The notes under the pieces are model-generated. The model ran no database searches. It was not told the DNA's origin and saw only the letters and a program-made list of their open reading frames with translations. The position numbers and the translations under genes were made by a program. A stretch of 64,000 nucleotides of DNA from Lentzea albida. Lineage in GTDB: Bacteria; Actinomycetota; Actinomycetes; Mycobacteriales; Pseudonocardiaceae. Each line of letters opens with the position of its first letter. Within the stretch, counting starts at the first letter, position 1. The DNA lies in contig NZ_FOFV01000005.1 in assembly GCF_900111005.1 (NCBI RefSeq), positions 372,001-436,000 on the forward strand. Reading direction: 5' to 3'. Positions 16,834 through 25,656 of this stretch are shown piece by piece.

Positions 16834-17730
16834 ATGAACTCCGTTGCCCCGTTCGCACACGAAGCCCTGTTCTACCGGGATGAGGCCGACTTCCTCTCCG
16901 GTACGGCGAGATTCGTCGCGGACGGCGTGGACCACGGCGAGCCGGTGCTGGTCGCGGTGCCCGAGGCGAGCATCGCCCCGTTGCGCGAACGGCTGGGCCC
17001 CCTCGCCGACCAGGTGCACTTCATCGACATGACCGAGGCCGGCCGCAACCCCGGGCGGATCATCCCCGGTGTGCTGATGGCCTTCAGCGCCAGCACGCAG
17101 CAGCGGTTCCGCATGATCGGCGAGCCGATGTGGCCCGGCCGCACCGAGCTCGAGTACCCGGCGTGCGTCCAGCACGAGGTGTTGATCAACACGGCGTTCG
17201 AGGGCAGGGAGGGCGTCATCCTCTGCCCGTACGACGCGACGGCGCTGCCCGGCCACGTGCTGCAGGACGCGCGGCGCACCCATCCCGTGGTGATCGACGG
17301 CGAGCGGCGCGTCGCCAGTGAGTGGTACACCGACCCGTCGGCGTTGACCGACCTCTACAACGTGCCGTTGCCGCCGCCTCCGCTCGGCGCAGAGGAGCAC
17401 CCGTTCTCCGTCGGCACGCTCGCGCACATGCGCAAGCTCGTGTCGGCCTACGCGCAGGGGCTGCGCCACGAACAGGCCGAGGACCTGGTGCTGGCGGTGA
17501 ACGAGCTCGCGACGAACAGCATCCTGCACGCGTCGGGTCGCGGGGTGCTGCGGATGTGGCGCGAGGGCGACGCCGTGGTGTGCGAGGTGAGCGACACGGG
17601 CACCGGTTTCCCGCCCTCGTTCACCGGCCTGTCCGGCTTCGGGATCGTGATGGTGAACCTGTTGTGTGACCTGGTTCGCACCCACACGAGTCACAGCGGT
17701 ACCACCGTTCGAGTGTACTTGGGGCGGTAG
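16834..17730 (+). CDS. MEDS domain - histidine-kinase-like ATPase regulator
   Basis: A 298-aa cytoplasmic protein with two modules. Residues 1-170 match the MEDS (MEthanogen/methylotroph, DcmR Sensory) domain (HEALFYRDEADFLSGTARFV, LCPYD). Residues 195-298 are a GHKL ATPase like anti-sigma kinases RsbW/SpoIIAB (LAVNELATNSILHASGRG as N-box, VSDTGTGFP as G1, GFGIVMV as G2). No phosphoacceptor His domain is present. Such proteins (RsbA-like) act in partner-switching control of stress sigma factors in actinomycetes. Its sigma factor or antagonist is not in the window. Confidence 0.85.
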   Translation: MNSVAPFAHEALFYRDEADFLSGTARFVADGVDHGEPVLVAVPEASIAPLRERLGPLADQVHFIDMTEAGRNPGRIIPGVLMAFSASTQQRFRMIGEPMWPGRTELEYPACVQHEVLINTAFEGREGVILCPYDATALPGHVLQDARRTHPVVIDGERRVASEWYTDPSALTDLYNVPLPPPPLGAEEHPFSVGTLAHMRKLVSAYAQGLRHEQAEDLVLAVNELATNSILHASGRGVLRMWREGDAVVCEVSDTGTGFPPSFTGLSGFGIVMVNLLCDLVRTHTSHSGTTVRVYLGR

Positions 17731-17791
17731 GGAGTCGCCGCCATCTCATCGCAATGCGCACGACACGCGGACCTGTTTTCCTTGCACAGCT

Positions 17792-19090
17792 ATGACAGAC
17801 GACCTCTCCCCCCTCGACATCGCTTTCCTCGCAATGGAGGGCGACAGCAACCCGCTGCACCTCGGCGCGGTCGCGACCTTCGCACCGTCCACTCCGGTGC
17901 ATCCGGCCCGCATCGCCGCCGTCCTCTGCGAACGGGCGCAAGAGATTCCGCGACTGCGGCAACGCGCCCGCACGTCGTTGCTCGGCGGCGCGCGCTGGGT
18001 GGAGGACCCCGGTTTCGCGCCCGAGGACCACGTCTTCACCCACCACGTCCGCGGTCGCGACCGGTTCGCCACGCTGGTCTCGCACCTCATGGCGCAGCCG
18101 CTCGACCTCGCGCGCCCGCCGTGGGAGCTGCACGTGATCACGGGGCTCGCGGGCGGGAGGTTCGCAGTCGTCGCGAAGCTGCACCACTCGTTGTGCGACG
18201 GCATGAAGGCCGTCGGCCTGGGGATTCAGCTCTTCGACCCGTCCCGGCTGTCCATTCCGGACGTTCCGGAGCCGATCACCAGGTCGATCATCCCGTCCCT
18301 CCCGTCGCTGCGCGGGATCAAGGACACGATCGACATCGCGTCGAGCGTGCTGATGAACACGCGCCCGCCGACGTTGAACTCGCCGGTGCTCACCGCGTCC
18401 ACCCGGCCACGCCGCGTGGTGATGTCGCGCGTGGATCTCGCCGAGGTGCACCGGATCCGGCGCGAGCACGGCGGCACGGTGAACGACGTGCTGCTCGCCC
18501 TCGTCACGGGTGCCTTGCGCCACTGGCTTTCCGCGCACGGCAGCGCGGGCCCCGACTCGGTCGTGCGCGCGCTCATCCCGGTTAACCAGCGCTCACGCTC
18601 GGGTGACGGCGCCGCGGGCAACCAGATCTCCGGCTTCCTCGTCCCGCTGCCCGTCGGAGAGGCGGACCCGGCGGAACGGCTGCGGATCGTCCGTGCGCAG
18701 ATGGAGTCCGCGAAGGCGGCGGGCCCCGACCGGGGCGCGGGCGCACTGCCGTTGCTCGCCGACAAGGTGCCGCCACTGGTGCACCGCCTGGCCGCGCCCG
18801 TGATGGGCCGCTGCGCTCCACTGCTGTTCGACACGCTCGTGACGTCGGTGCCGCTGCCGTCCGTGCCGCTCGCCCTCGACGGCGCGTCGCTGTGCGAGAT
18901 GTACCCGGTCGCGCCCGTCGCGCCGGGTCACGCGGTCGGCATCGCGTTGTCCGTCTACCGGTCCTCGGTGCACGTCTGCCTGAACACGAACCAGTCGTGG
19001 ATGTCGGACGCGCACTGGCTCGACGGCGTGCTGCGCCGGGAGCTCGCGGCACTGCAGAAGACCCGCGAGCTGGTGGGTTTGCCGAGGTAG
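17792..19090 (+). CDS. Wax ester synthase/diacylglycerol acyltransferase
   Basis: A 432-aa WS/DGAT-family acyltransferase, which uses acyl-CoA to make triacylglycerols or wax esters at the membrane and in lipid bodies. The catalytic HHxxxDG motif is present (KLHHSLCDGM), as are PLDLARPPWELHVI, NDVLLALVTGALR and the C-terminal GHAVGIALSVYRSSVHVCLN and NQSW motifs. ATG 17792 starts directly at the MTDDLSPLDIAFL motif. A longer in-frame start would run back into the previous gene. A HAD phosphatase gene follows 22 bp later. Confidence 0.93.
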   Translation: MTDDLSPLDIAFLAMEGDSNPLHLGAVATFAPSTPVHPARIAAVLCERAQEIPRLRQRARTSLLGGARWVEDPGFAPEDHVFTHHVRGRDRFATLVSHLMAQPLDLARPPWELHVITGLAGGRFAVVAKLHHSLCDGMKAVGLGIQLFDPSRLSIPDVPEPITRSIIPSLPSLRGIKDTIDIASSVLMNTRPPTLNSPVLTASTRPRRVVMSRVDLAEVHRIRREHGGTVNDVLLALVTGALRHWLSAHGSAGPDSVVRALIPVNQRSRSGDGAAGNQISGFLVPLPVGEADPAERLRIVRAQMESAKAAGPDRGAGALPLLADKVPPLVHRLAAPVMGRCAPLLFDTLVTSVPLPSVPLALDGASLCEMYPVAPVAPGHAVGIALSVYRSSVHVCLNTNQSWMSDAHWLDGVLRRELAALQKTRELVGLPR

Positions 19091-19112
19091 GGGCGCGGGC
19101 ACACCTGTTCTC

Positions 19113-19778
19113 ATGAGCAACACCGTGGTCCTCGACGTGGACGGAACCCTGGTCGACACCAACTACCACCACACGGTGGCGTGGCTGCGCGCCTTCCGCA
19201 GCGTGGACGTCACCGTGCCCGGATGGCGCGTGCACCGCGCGATCGGGATGGGCGGCGACAAGTTGGTGGCCGCCGTGGCGGGCGACAAGGTCGAGCGGGA
19301 CCACGGCGACGAGTTGCGCACGGCGTGGGAAAACTACTTCGACGAGATGCTGCACGAGATCCAGCCGCTGGAGGGCGCGCACCGCCTCGTCCGCGCCGCG
19401 ACCGACCTCGGCCTCGCCGTCGTGCTCGCGAGCTCCGGCAAGAGCAAGCACGTCGAGCACTACCTGAAGCTGCTCGACCCCGGCGACGTCGCGTGGACCA
19501 CCTCGGACGACGTCGACGACAGCAAGCCGGCGCCGGACCTGATCGAGGTGGCGCTGCGCGAGGTGAACGGCGAGCGCGCGGTCGTGATCGGCGACTCGGT
19601 GTGGGACTGCGAGGCCGCGAAGCGCGCCGGACTGCCGTCGATCGGGCTGCTGACCGGCGGGTTCGGGGAGGACGAGCTGATCGACCGCGGGGCGTCGGCG
19701 GTGTACCCGGACCTGGACACGCTGCGGGCGGAGCTGTCGGACCTGCCCTTCGCCGTGGTGGAGGAGCCGAAGGCCTGA
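19113..19778 (+). CDS. HAD-family phosphatase
   Basis: A 221-aa haloacid-dehalogenase-like hydrolase with all four motifs: DVDGTLVDT (motif I, nucleophile and acid Asp), ASSGKS (II), the Lys of DSKPAPD (III) and VIGDSVWDCEAA (IV). The helical cap between I and II is of the phosphoglycolate/beta-phosphoglucomutase type. The substrate cannot be named. It lies 22 bp downstream of the WS/DGAT gene on the same strand and could act on a lipid phosphate such as phosphatidate, but that is only context. Confidence 0.9.
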   Translation: MSNTVVLDVDGTLVDTNYHHTVAWLRAFRSVDVTVPGWRVHRAIGMGGDKLVAAVAGDKVERDHGDELRTAWENYFDEMLHEIQPLEGAHRLVRAATDLGLAVVLASSGKSKHVEHYLKLLDPGDVAWTTSDDVDDSKPAPDLIEVALREVNGERAVVIGDSVWDCEAAKRAGLPSIGLLTGGFGEDELIDRGASAVYPDLDTLRAELSDLPFAVVEEPKA

Positions 19779-19788
19779 CGGTCTGGGC

Positions 19789-21051
19789 CTACGGCAGGGG
19801 GACCTGGGACGGCGTCGGCAGCTCGGAAGGCTTCCCGCGGTCCTTCTTCCGCTCCTTGCTCGCTTGGGTCGTCTCCTCGGCCGGTTCCACCGTGGTCTCC
19901 ACCACCACAGAGGTCGACGTCGACACCACGGCCCCGGCCCCCGGCACCGCCACCCCGGGCAGCCCCGGCGCCTCCGAGGAACCGGACGGCGTCTGCACCA
20001 CCGTCACCGTGGACGGGGTCACCGTCACGACACGGGTCTGCTCGTCGGGCGCGACCGTCCGGTCTGCGGCGGGGGCCTCGCCGCCGGAGAGGTTCACGAC
20101 CCCCACGGCGGCCATCGCGCCGACGGCGACGGCGGCGGCCGCGATCGCCACGCGCCTGCCACGCCGCGACCGGGGCTCGGGCACGACCACGTCCGGGGCG
20201 ACGGGCGCGTCCGGCAGCAGTGCCGGCAACCCGCGGCTGGCCTCGAAGGCGACCTGCAGCGACTCCGCGCAGCGGGCGGCGGACGGACGGCGCGCGGGGT
20301 CCATGTCCGTCATCGCCGCCAGCAGCGACTCCCACGCGGGCGGAAGGTCGACCGGGATTCTCGGCGACCTCGCCAGCCGGGCGAGCGCGGCCTCGGCGTC
20401 GCCGCCGGGGTACTCGGTCCGCCCGGTCAGGCACTCCAGCAGCACCAGACCCAGCGAGTAGACGTCGGCGGCGGGGCCCACCTCGGCGCCGCGGACCTGC
20501 TCCGGCGACAGGTAGCCGGCGGTGCCGACCAGCACGCCGGACGTCGTCACCCGCGTCACCTCGGCCACCAGGGCGAGGCCGAAGTCCGCCAGGTAGGCCT
20601 GCTTCTCGGTGTCGTCGAGCAGGATGTTGGACGGCTTGATGTCGCGGTGCACGACGCCCAGGCCGTGCACGTGGTCCAGGACGGCCGCGATCTGGCTGCC
20701 GACCCGCGCGACGAACCGGGGCGGCAGCGGTTCGCGCATGCGCTGGCGCAGCGTGCCGCCGGTGATCTCGCGCATCACGAAGTACGGGCGGCGCGACACG
20801 GTGCCTGAGGCGTACACCGGGATGATGCCGGGACATTCCAGGGAGACCAGCATCGTGGCCTCGCGCTGCAGGCGAAGTTCGTCGTCGGGCAGGCCGGGGC
20901 CGGTGAACACCTTGACGGCGACCGAGGACGTGGTCGAACGGTCGTACGCGCGGTAGACCTCGGCCATCCCACCTGAGCCGAGCAGCGAGCCGAGCACGTA
21001 GCGGTCGTCGACCACCGCTCCCGTCAGGTCACCGTCCCAGCGCTCGCTCAT
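19789..21051 (-). CDS. Membrane Ser/Thr protein kinase, PknB family, no PASTA
   Basis: A 420-aa Hanks-type kinase. The N-terminal kinase domain has GSGGMAEVY (P-loop), VAVKVF (ATP Lys), HRDIKPSN (catalytic loop), DFGLA and GTAGYLSPEQ (activation segment end). One transmembrane helix (VAIAAAAVAVGAMAAVGVVNL) follows, then a low-complexity Thr/Val/Pro-rich extracellular tail of about 100 residues without PASTA repeats. ATG 21051 gives the MSERWDG start. It is convergent with the HAD gene and stands alone, so its substrate is unknown. Confidence 0.93.
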   Translation of the reverse strand: MSERWDGDLTGAVVDDRYVLGSLLGSGGMAEVYRAYDRSTTSSVAVKVFTGPGLPDDELRLQREATMLVSLECPGIIPVYASGTVSRRPYFVMREITGGTLRQRMREPLPPRFVARVGSQIAAVLDHVHGLGVVHRDIKPSNILLDDTEKQAYLADFGLALVAEVTRVTTSGVLVGTAGYLSPEQVRGAEVGPAADVYSLGLVLLECLTGRTEYPGGDAEAALARLARSPRIPVDLPPAWESLLAAMTDMDPARRPSAARCAESLQVAFEASRGLPALLPDAPVAPDVVVPEPRSRRGRRVAIAAAAVAVGAMAAVGVVNLSGGEAPAADRTVAPDEQTRVVTVTPSTVTVVQTPSGSSEAPGLPGVAVPGAGAVVSTSTSVVVETTVEPAEETTQASKERKKDRGKPSELPTPSQVPLP

Positions 21052-21124
21052 GGGCCTCCGCATCGTCGCACCGGCAAAGCTATCGGGTCGCGTGGAATCT
21101 CGGCTACCCGGTCGAACCTGACGT

Positions 21125-22360
21125 TCACACGACGATCAGCCCGGCTTCGATCTCCCGGACCACCGCCACGTCCCGTTCCAGCTGGTCGGCGTCGGTCGTC
21201 GCCAGCACTACCGAACCCAACGACGTCCACAGGTCATCGGTACGCGGAACCATGGAACCTTCCCGATACGCCAGCGCATCGCTCTGGTAACTCGGCAGAA
21301 GTGAGGCGAGCTCACCAAAACGCACCGAGTTGCCGAGCTCGCCGGCCGCGGGCGACGACACGTAGACCGACTTCACGTGCTGGCGCCGCGAGTACCGGCG
21401 GGCCGAGTCGCCGTCCACGCGGTGGCGCACCATCCGCGTGATCTGGTTCTCGCCCGTGCCGAGCAGCGCCAGGTGCTGCTGTTCGGCGCCGGCGAGCCGC
21501 GCGCCGATCTCGATCAACCGGGGCCCGGCGGGCGTGACCATGACCGCCACGTGGGCCGGTCCGTTGCGGACGCCGGTCGCGTCGAGCACCTCGCGGACGT
21601 AGTCGGACAGCACGCCGACCACGGGGTCGCCGGACTCGACGAGCGTGTTCGACAGGTAGATGCCGAGCCGGTCGCCGCGCCGTTCCTTGGCGTAGCGCCA
21701 GACCGCGACCAGTCCGTGGTCGCCGTCGATCGAGTAGGTGTCGACCTCGTACTCGGTGCCCACCGCGAGTTCCTGCACGAGCACCTTGTCGTTGCGGACG
21801 TTCCTCTCGTTAACGCGGCCGAGGACGTGGTGGAACTTGGCGCGCCAGTCTTCACCCGGTTCGGCGACGAGCACGTCCCCCGCACCGCCGCAGTTCTGCG
21901 ACTTCAGCACGAAGGGCGAGTTCTCGAGGCCCTCGCGGCGCAGCCAGGCGGCCACCTCGTCGACGCGGTCCGAGCTGATCTGGCGCAGGTGCGGCACGTC
22001 GGCGGCGCGCAACGCCACGCCCATCTGCCACTTGTCGCTGCGCGCGGACGACAGCCTCAGGACGTTCGACCGGCCCGGTGCGATGAGCTCGGACAACGTC
22101 TCCGCGGCCTCCACGCCGGACTCGGCGCCCGCCACGACGGCGATCGGGTCGTGCACGGCCAGTTTCGCGGCGAGCTCGTCGAGGTCGTGCAGCACGTGGA
22201 CCTCGTGGTGGTCATCCGGGTTCCACGTCGGCGCGAGCCACGGGGACGGCCTGCCCGCCGTCAGGACGGCGATCGCGCCGACACCTCGCCGCGCGAACGC
22301 GGGGGCGATGCCCCGGCCTTCCGAGAACGGATCCACCACCACGACGCTGCGACCGGCCAC
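21125..22360 (-). CDS. ATP-grasp ligase
   Basis: A 411-aa ATP-grasp enzyme. The N-terminal Rossmann-like part (SVVVVDPFSEGRGIAPAF) is followed by an ATP-grasp core with FVLKSQNCGGAGDV (phosphate-binding loop), VQELAVGTEYEVDTYS and VMVTPAGPRLIEIGARLAGAEQQ (metal-binding Glu and Arg). The layout matches amino acid or dipeptide ligases of the carnosine-synthase/BacD kind, which form amide bonds through acyl-phosphates. The substrate is unknown. It lies downstream of an A-factor-receptor-like TetR gene, so it may make a signal-controlled small metabolite. Confidence 0.85.
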   Translation of the reverse strand: MAGRSVVVVDPFSEGRGIAPAFARRGVGAIAVLTAGRPSPWLAPTWNPDDHHEVHVLHDLDELAAKLAVHDPIAVVAGAESGVEAAETLSELIAPGRSNVLRLSSARSDKWQMGVALRAADVPHLRQISSDRVDEVAAWLRREGLENSPFVLKSQNCGGAGDVLVAEPGEDWRAKFHHVLGRVNERNVRNDKVLVQELAVGTEYEVDTYSIDGDHGLVAVWRYAKERRGDRLGIYLSNTLVESGDPVVGVLSDYVREVLDATGVRNGPAHVAVMVTPAGPRLIEIGARLAGAEQQHLALLGTGENQITRMVRHRVDGDSARRYSRRQHVKSVYVSSPAAGELGNSVRFGELASLLPSYQSDALAYREGSMVPRTDDLWTSLGSVVLATTDADQLERDVAVVREIEAGLIVV

Positions 22361-22453
22361 CGCTGCCCTCCCCTGCGCGACTCCGCTGAACGCAGGAACA
22401 CAACAGGGCCGGAGCGAGCAGGCATTCCTGTCTCGATTGGGACGAGACGACCG

Positions 22454-23071
22454 TCACTCGAACCGCAGCCGCTCCCGGACCGCGGCGGTCACGAGGCAGC
22501 CGGAGGTGGCGCGCCACAACCGGCCCAGCCGGACGCCGAGGTCGGTGCCCCCGGTCAGCGCCTGCGCCACGAACTGCAGCCCGAGCAGTTCCGCCACGAC
22601 CTGCTCGGCCGCGTGCCGCACGTTCACCTCGGGCCTGAGCTCACCGCGCTCGCGCGCGAGCGACAGCAGGTCCCGCACGACGGTGACCCAGCCGATCACC
22701 TGCGCGGCGGCCGCGACGTCGAAGAACACGGCCTCCCGCAAGAGCTTCGCGCTCACCCGCACGGTCAGGTCGGTCTCGAGCCTGCGGACGAACTCGAACG
22801 ACATCGCGATCAACGCCTGCACCGGCGACGGCTCGACGGCGAGCACCTCGTCGCGCAACCGGTGCCACAGCAGGGACTGCTCCTCGATGATGGCGACGCC
22901 GAGCGCCTCCTTGGAACGGAAGTGGCAATACAACGCGCCTTTCGACACGTCGGCCCTCGAACACACCGCGGTGAGGCTGGACCTGGCGAAACCCTCGCGG
23001 TCGAACACCTCCGCGGCGGCATGCAGCAACTTGGCCCTGGTACGGGACGATCTCTCACGGTTGACGCTCAT
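22454..23071 (-). CDS. TetR regulator, gamma-butyrolactone receptor-like
   Basis: A 205-aa TetR protein with helix-turn-helix SSLTAVCSRADVSKGALYCHFRSKEAL and a C-terminal domain that resembles ArpA/ScbR-type receptors (VRVSAKLLREAVFF; LLGLQFVAQALTGGTDLGVRLGRLW). Such receptors derepress secondary metabolite or morphogenesis genes on binding gamma-butyrolactones or related signals. ATG 23071 overlaps the upstream NTF2-like gene's stop (ATGA). No AfsA-type synthase is in the window. The true ligand is unproven; pseudo-receptors of this family bind antibiotics. Confidence 0.8.
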   Translation of the reverse strand: MSVNRERSSRTRAKLLHAAAEVFDREGFARSSLTAVCSRADVSKGALYCHFRSKEALGVAIIEEQSLLWHRLRDEVLAVEPSPVQALIAMSFEFVRRLETDLTVRVSAKLLREAVFFDVAAAAQVIGWVTVVRDLLSLARERGELRPEVNVRHAAEQVVAELLGLQFVAQALTGGTDLGVRLGRLWRATSGCLVTAAVRERLRFE

Positions 23072-23487
23072 GCCTGGGTCCGCGCGACTCCTGTGGCGAC
23101 GGCCGTGGCCAGTGTGTCCGGCAGCTGCCAGCACTGCTCGATCTCCCCCAGGTGAACGGAGAGCACCACGACGAAACGCACATCCACCCGCAGAGCAGAG
23201 GCGAGAACCCGCCAGCGCGCCGAACACACCACGGCCGCGTCTCCTCCGTCGACGATCACCTGGCGAGCCGAGAGCCGTTCCAGGCAGAACGTGGCGAACA
23301 GGGTCAGGAACTGGGACTCGACCTCCCTGCGGGTGCGCAGGCCGGTGGTCCAGCAGACGCCGTTGGGGTCGGGCGCCTCCCATTCCACGGTCGGTGCGCA
23401 CAGTCGCGCTATACCCGCTGCGTCCTGCGCCGCGAGCCGCGCAAGAAACACCTGCACCACTTCGACCGTCGAGAGCACTTTATCCAC
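23068..23487 (-). CDS. SnoaL/NTF2-fold protein
   Basis: A 139-aa cone-shaped NTF2-like protein (VVQVFLARLAAQDAAGIARLCAPTVEWEAP start, SARWRVLASALRVDVRFVVVLSVHLGEIEQCW end) of the SnoaL-like group, which includes polyketide cyclases and many small-molecule isomerases and binding proteins. No catalytic residues can be assigned. It heads the operon with the TetR receptor and ATP-grasp genes, an uncommon trio that suggests a role in signal or metabolite formation. Confidence 0.75.
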   Translation of the reverse strand: MDKVLSTVEVVQVFLARLAAQDAAGIARLCAPTVEWEAPDPNGVCWTTGLRTRREVESQFLTLFATFCLERLSARQVIVDGGDAAVVCSARWRVLASALRVDVRFVVVLSVHLGEIEQCWQLPDTLATAVATGVARTQA

Positions 23488-23686
23488 CTTCTCGTCCTGG
23501 TCATTGCTGTCGCAACGATCACGGTGTTGTCACACTAGTCAGAGCCCCATAATGCGAGAACGCACACCCCATTGGCCCAGCTCCGTTTCCCCCAAACATC
23601 CGATCAGACGATTCCCGCGGTACAAGAAATTTCAACGACCACCGGTATCACCGCAATGCACGGATCGGAGATCCGCACTCTGCGGC

Positions 23687-24040
23687 ATGGTGGTGGACAC
23701 ACCCAGCACCCCACCGAAACGGAGCAGAACCGTGCTCAAGGCAGCCCAACCCGCCCACGAGCACCAGGACGTGCCGCCCATTACCTCGTTGATTCCGCAG
23801 GCCAGGCGGGAGCGAGGCCTGACCCAGCGCGAACTCGCGGACCTCTTGTGCGAGATCTCACACAATGACAGCGTGACCCGTGAGGAAGTGTCGCGATGGG
23901 AACGCGGTAAACGCATTCCTGGCCCCTACTGGCGCACCTTCCTCAGCGCCGCTCTCGACGTACCACACGCAGCGGTCGACCGTGCGGCGTTGATCGAACG
24001 GGAAACTCGCAGAGCCAGGACCGAAGACCCGTCCCGCTAG
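23687..24040 (+). CDS. XRE-family helix-turn-helix protein
   Basis: A 117-aa protein with a central XRE helix-turn-helix (SLIPQARRERGLTQRELADLLCE, then SVTREEVSRWERGKRIPGPYWRTFLSAALDV). The N-terminal 30 residues are Pro/Thr-rich and may be untranslated if GTG 23732 is used instead of ATG 23687. It is divergent from the NTF2-TetR-ATP-grasp operon and has three hairpins downstream. Target genes are unknown. Confidence 0.75.
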   Translation: MVVDTPSTPPKRSRTVLKAAQPAHEHQDVPPITSLIPQARRERGLTQRELADLLCEISHNDSVTREEVSRWERGKRIPGPYWRTFLSAALDVPHAAVDRAALIERETRRARTEDPSR

Positions 24041-24046
24041 CGGAGC

Positions 24047-24073
24047 GCGGGCAGCCGGCAGAGGACTGCCCGC
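24047..24073 (+). terminator. Hairpin after XRE gene
   Basis: GCGGGCAG (24047-24054) pairs with CTGCCCGC (24066-24073), 7 bp past the XRE stop. It is the first of three hairpins in a row. Confidence 0.5.
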
Positions 24074-24083
24074 CCGCGGGGAG

Positions 24084-24119
24084 GTGGCCCCCGGCAGCGG
24101 AGGAAAGGGGGCCACTTTC
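24084..24119 (+). terminator. Rho-independent terminator after XRE gene
   Basis: GTGGCCCCC (24084-24092) pairs with GGGGGCCAC (24107-24115) and is followed by TTTCT, the clearest intrinsic terminator of this cluster. Confidence 0.8.
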
Positions 24120-24148
24120 TCCGCAAGGCCCTGGTTGCGAGGACCTTT

Positions 24149-24178
24149 GGCCCCGTGTGCCACAGTGCACACGGGGCC
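24149..24178. terminator. Third hairpin, before lamin-tail gene
   Basis: A perfect 12-bp stem GGCCCCGTGTGC / GCACACGGGGCC with loop CACAGT, ending 12 bp before the GTG of the next gene. It could be a terminator or a structure in the 5' end of the downstream mRNA. Confidence 0.6.
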
Positions 24179-24190
24179 AGACTGCGTCTT

Positions 24191-24706
24191 GTGACACCCC
24201 TCGGAAACACCCTCGCAACACTGCTGTTCGCCGTCGGCACGGTCGGTGGTGGCCCGGGGGTCTCCCCGATCAAGGTGAACGAGATAGCACTCGGGGCCGC
24301 CGGATTCGTCGAGCTGCGCAACACCGGCAGCGCCGCGGCAGACATCGGAGGATGGACGATCGAGACATGCGAGGACGGCATCATGCGAATCCTCGCCGCC
24401 ATCCCACCCAACACCGCCCTACCAGCGGGCGAATACTTTGTGATTGTCGGATCCGGGTTCAGCGGAACCATGCCGCCCGGACTCCTGGTGGACGCCGTCC
24501 ACGGAACAGGCGTCATAGCCAGAAACCGGACAGGCGCGCACATCGACAGCATCGGCCTGAGCTCGCACTCGCCGTGCCGCGAAGACGATCCCGCGGCACC
24601 GTGCGCCGATTCCTCGCTCGGCCGTGATACGGCTTCCCGCGACACGAATCACAACTCGACCGACTTCACCTGCCAGATTCCGTCTCCCGGCGAAAACAAC
24701 CCGTAA
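24191..24706 (+). CDS. Secreted lamin-tail domain protein (1)
   Basis: A 171-aa protein from GTG 24191 with a hydrophobic N-terminus (PLGNTLATLLFAVGTVGGG) that could be a signal peptide. A bacterial lamin-tail (LTD) domain follows (KVNEIALGAAGFVELRNTG...DIGGWTIE; LPAGEYFVIVGSGF). LTD domains are Ig-like beta-sandwiches in exported proteins, often attached to nucleases or other extracellular enzymes; here the domain stands alone. The region has weaker GC bias than its neighbours. An earlier ATG at 24155 lies within a hairpin. It is followed 133 bp later by a second LTD protein. Confidence 0.65.
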   Translation: MTPLGNTLATLLFAVGTVGGGPGVSPIKVNEIALGAAGFVELRNTGSAAADIGGWTIETCEDGIMRILAAIPPNTALPAGEYFVIVGSGFSGTMPPGLLVDAVHGTGVIARNRTGAHIDSIGLSSHSPCREDDPAAPCADSSLGRDTASRDTNHNSTDFTCQIPSPGENNP

Positions 24707-24839
24707 CCTGAATGAAATGGCCCCTTTCGGACCCGAACAGTCGAGAGCAGAGTCAGTTCCAGCGGCACGACAGGCCATCCCGACAAGCCAGTCAGCCGTT
24801 TATGAGAAAGTCCGAAACATTTCTCGAAGGGACAGGACA

Positions 24840-25475
24840 ATGCGTCGACTGCTGAGTGGCGCCACCGCACTCGCGATCGCGGGCACCATCGCGCTCACGG
24901 GTCTGGCGAGCGCCGCCGAGGAGCCGGAGGCTCCCGAGGTCATGCAGCTTCCGGTAGCGCTGATCAACGAGGTCTCCGCGATGGGCCCCAACGGGCCGCT
25001 CGACGAGGCCATCGAGATCATCAACACCTCGTCGCAGCAGCTTGACCTGAACAACTGGGTCATCCGGATCTACAACCAGCGCAACGAGGTCATCCAGACG
25101 ATTCCGCTGGTCGACGTGACCGGTGAGTCGGTCGTGCTGGCGCCGAGCGGCAACGTCGGCAGCACGCTCGTGCTGACCGGTGCCGAGTTCTCCGGCACCG
25201 TGACCAGCCCGAACGTCCTGCCCGTGCGCTTCCTCGGTGAGGAGGGCATCCCGGTCCACGGTGGTGTCGCGGTGTTCGGCAGCGCCGCGCCGAACGCCTT
25301 CAAGGTCGACGGTGTCGCGTTCTCGTCGGCGGTGTCCGCCGCCAAGGAGGGCGTGCACGCGCAGCCCGAGAACCAGCGCACGGCGCAGCTCAACGGTTCC
25401 AACACGCGGAACCTGCTGAACCAGGACACGAACAACAACCAGCGCGACTTCTCGTTGCAGGAGCGCACCTTCTGA
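24840..25475 (+). CDS. Secreted lamin-tail domain protein (2)
   Basis: A 211-aa exported protein. ATG 24840 gives a classical signal peptide (MRRLLSGATALAIAGTIALTG, cleavage after ASA). A lamin-tail domain follows (LINEVSAMGPNGPLDEAIEIIN, QLDLNNWVIRIYNQR, VLTGAEFSG) and an Asn-rich end (RNLLNQDTNNNQRDF). The closing NxDTN-x-NxxDF motif resembles that of the preceding protein (RDTNHNSTDF), suggesting a tandem duplication. A good terminator follows. Confidence 0.8.
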   Translation: MRRLLSGATALAIAGTIALTGLASAAEEPEAPEVMQLPVALINEVSAMGPNGPLDEAIEIINTSSQQLDLNNWVIRIYNQRNEVIQTIPLVDVTGESVVLAPSGNVGSTLVLTGAEFSGTVTSPNVLPVRFLGEEGIPVHGGVAVFGSAAPNAFKVDGVAFSSAVSAAKEGVHAQPENQRTAQLNGSNTRNLLNQDTNNNQRDFSLQERTF

Positions 25476-25512
25476 TCGACAAGATCTGATCTTCCAAGCG
25501 GGTGCACAGGAC

Positions 25513-25547
25513 GTGCCCGGGTCGTTGTTCCTCGACGGCCCGGGCAC
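25513..25547 (+). terminator. Terminator after second lamin-tail gene
   Basis: GTGCCCGGG (25513-25521) pairs with CCCGGGCAC (25539-25547), followed by TTCTCTCTTG. Confidence 0.75.
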
Positions 25548-25656
25548 TTCTCTCTTGTGGCGCGAAGTCGCCAACGGCGACCAGCCGCCGCTTTTTCCTG
25601 TTTCCCAACGATTTGCGGCCCCTCATCCTGCTGTGACTGATCACCGAGGAGGCGCC

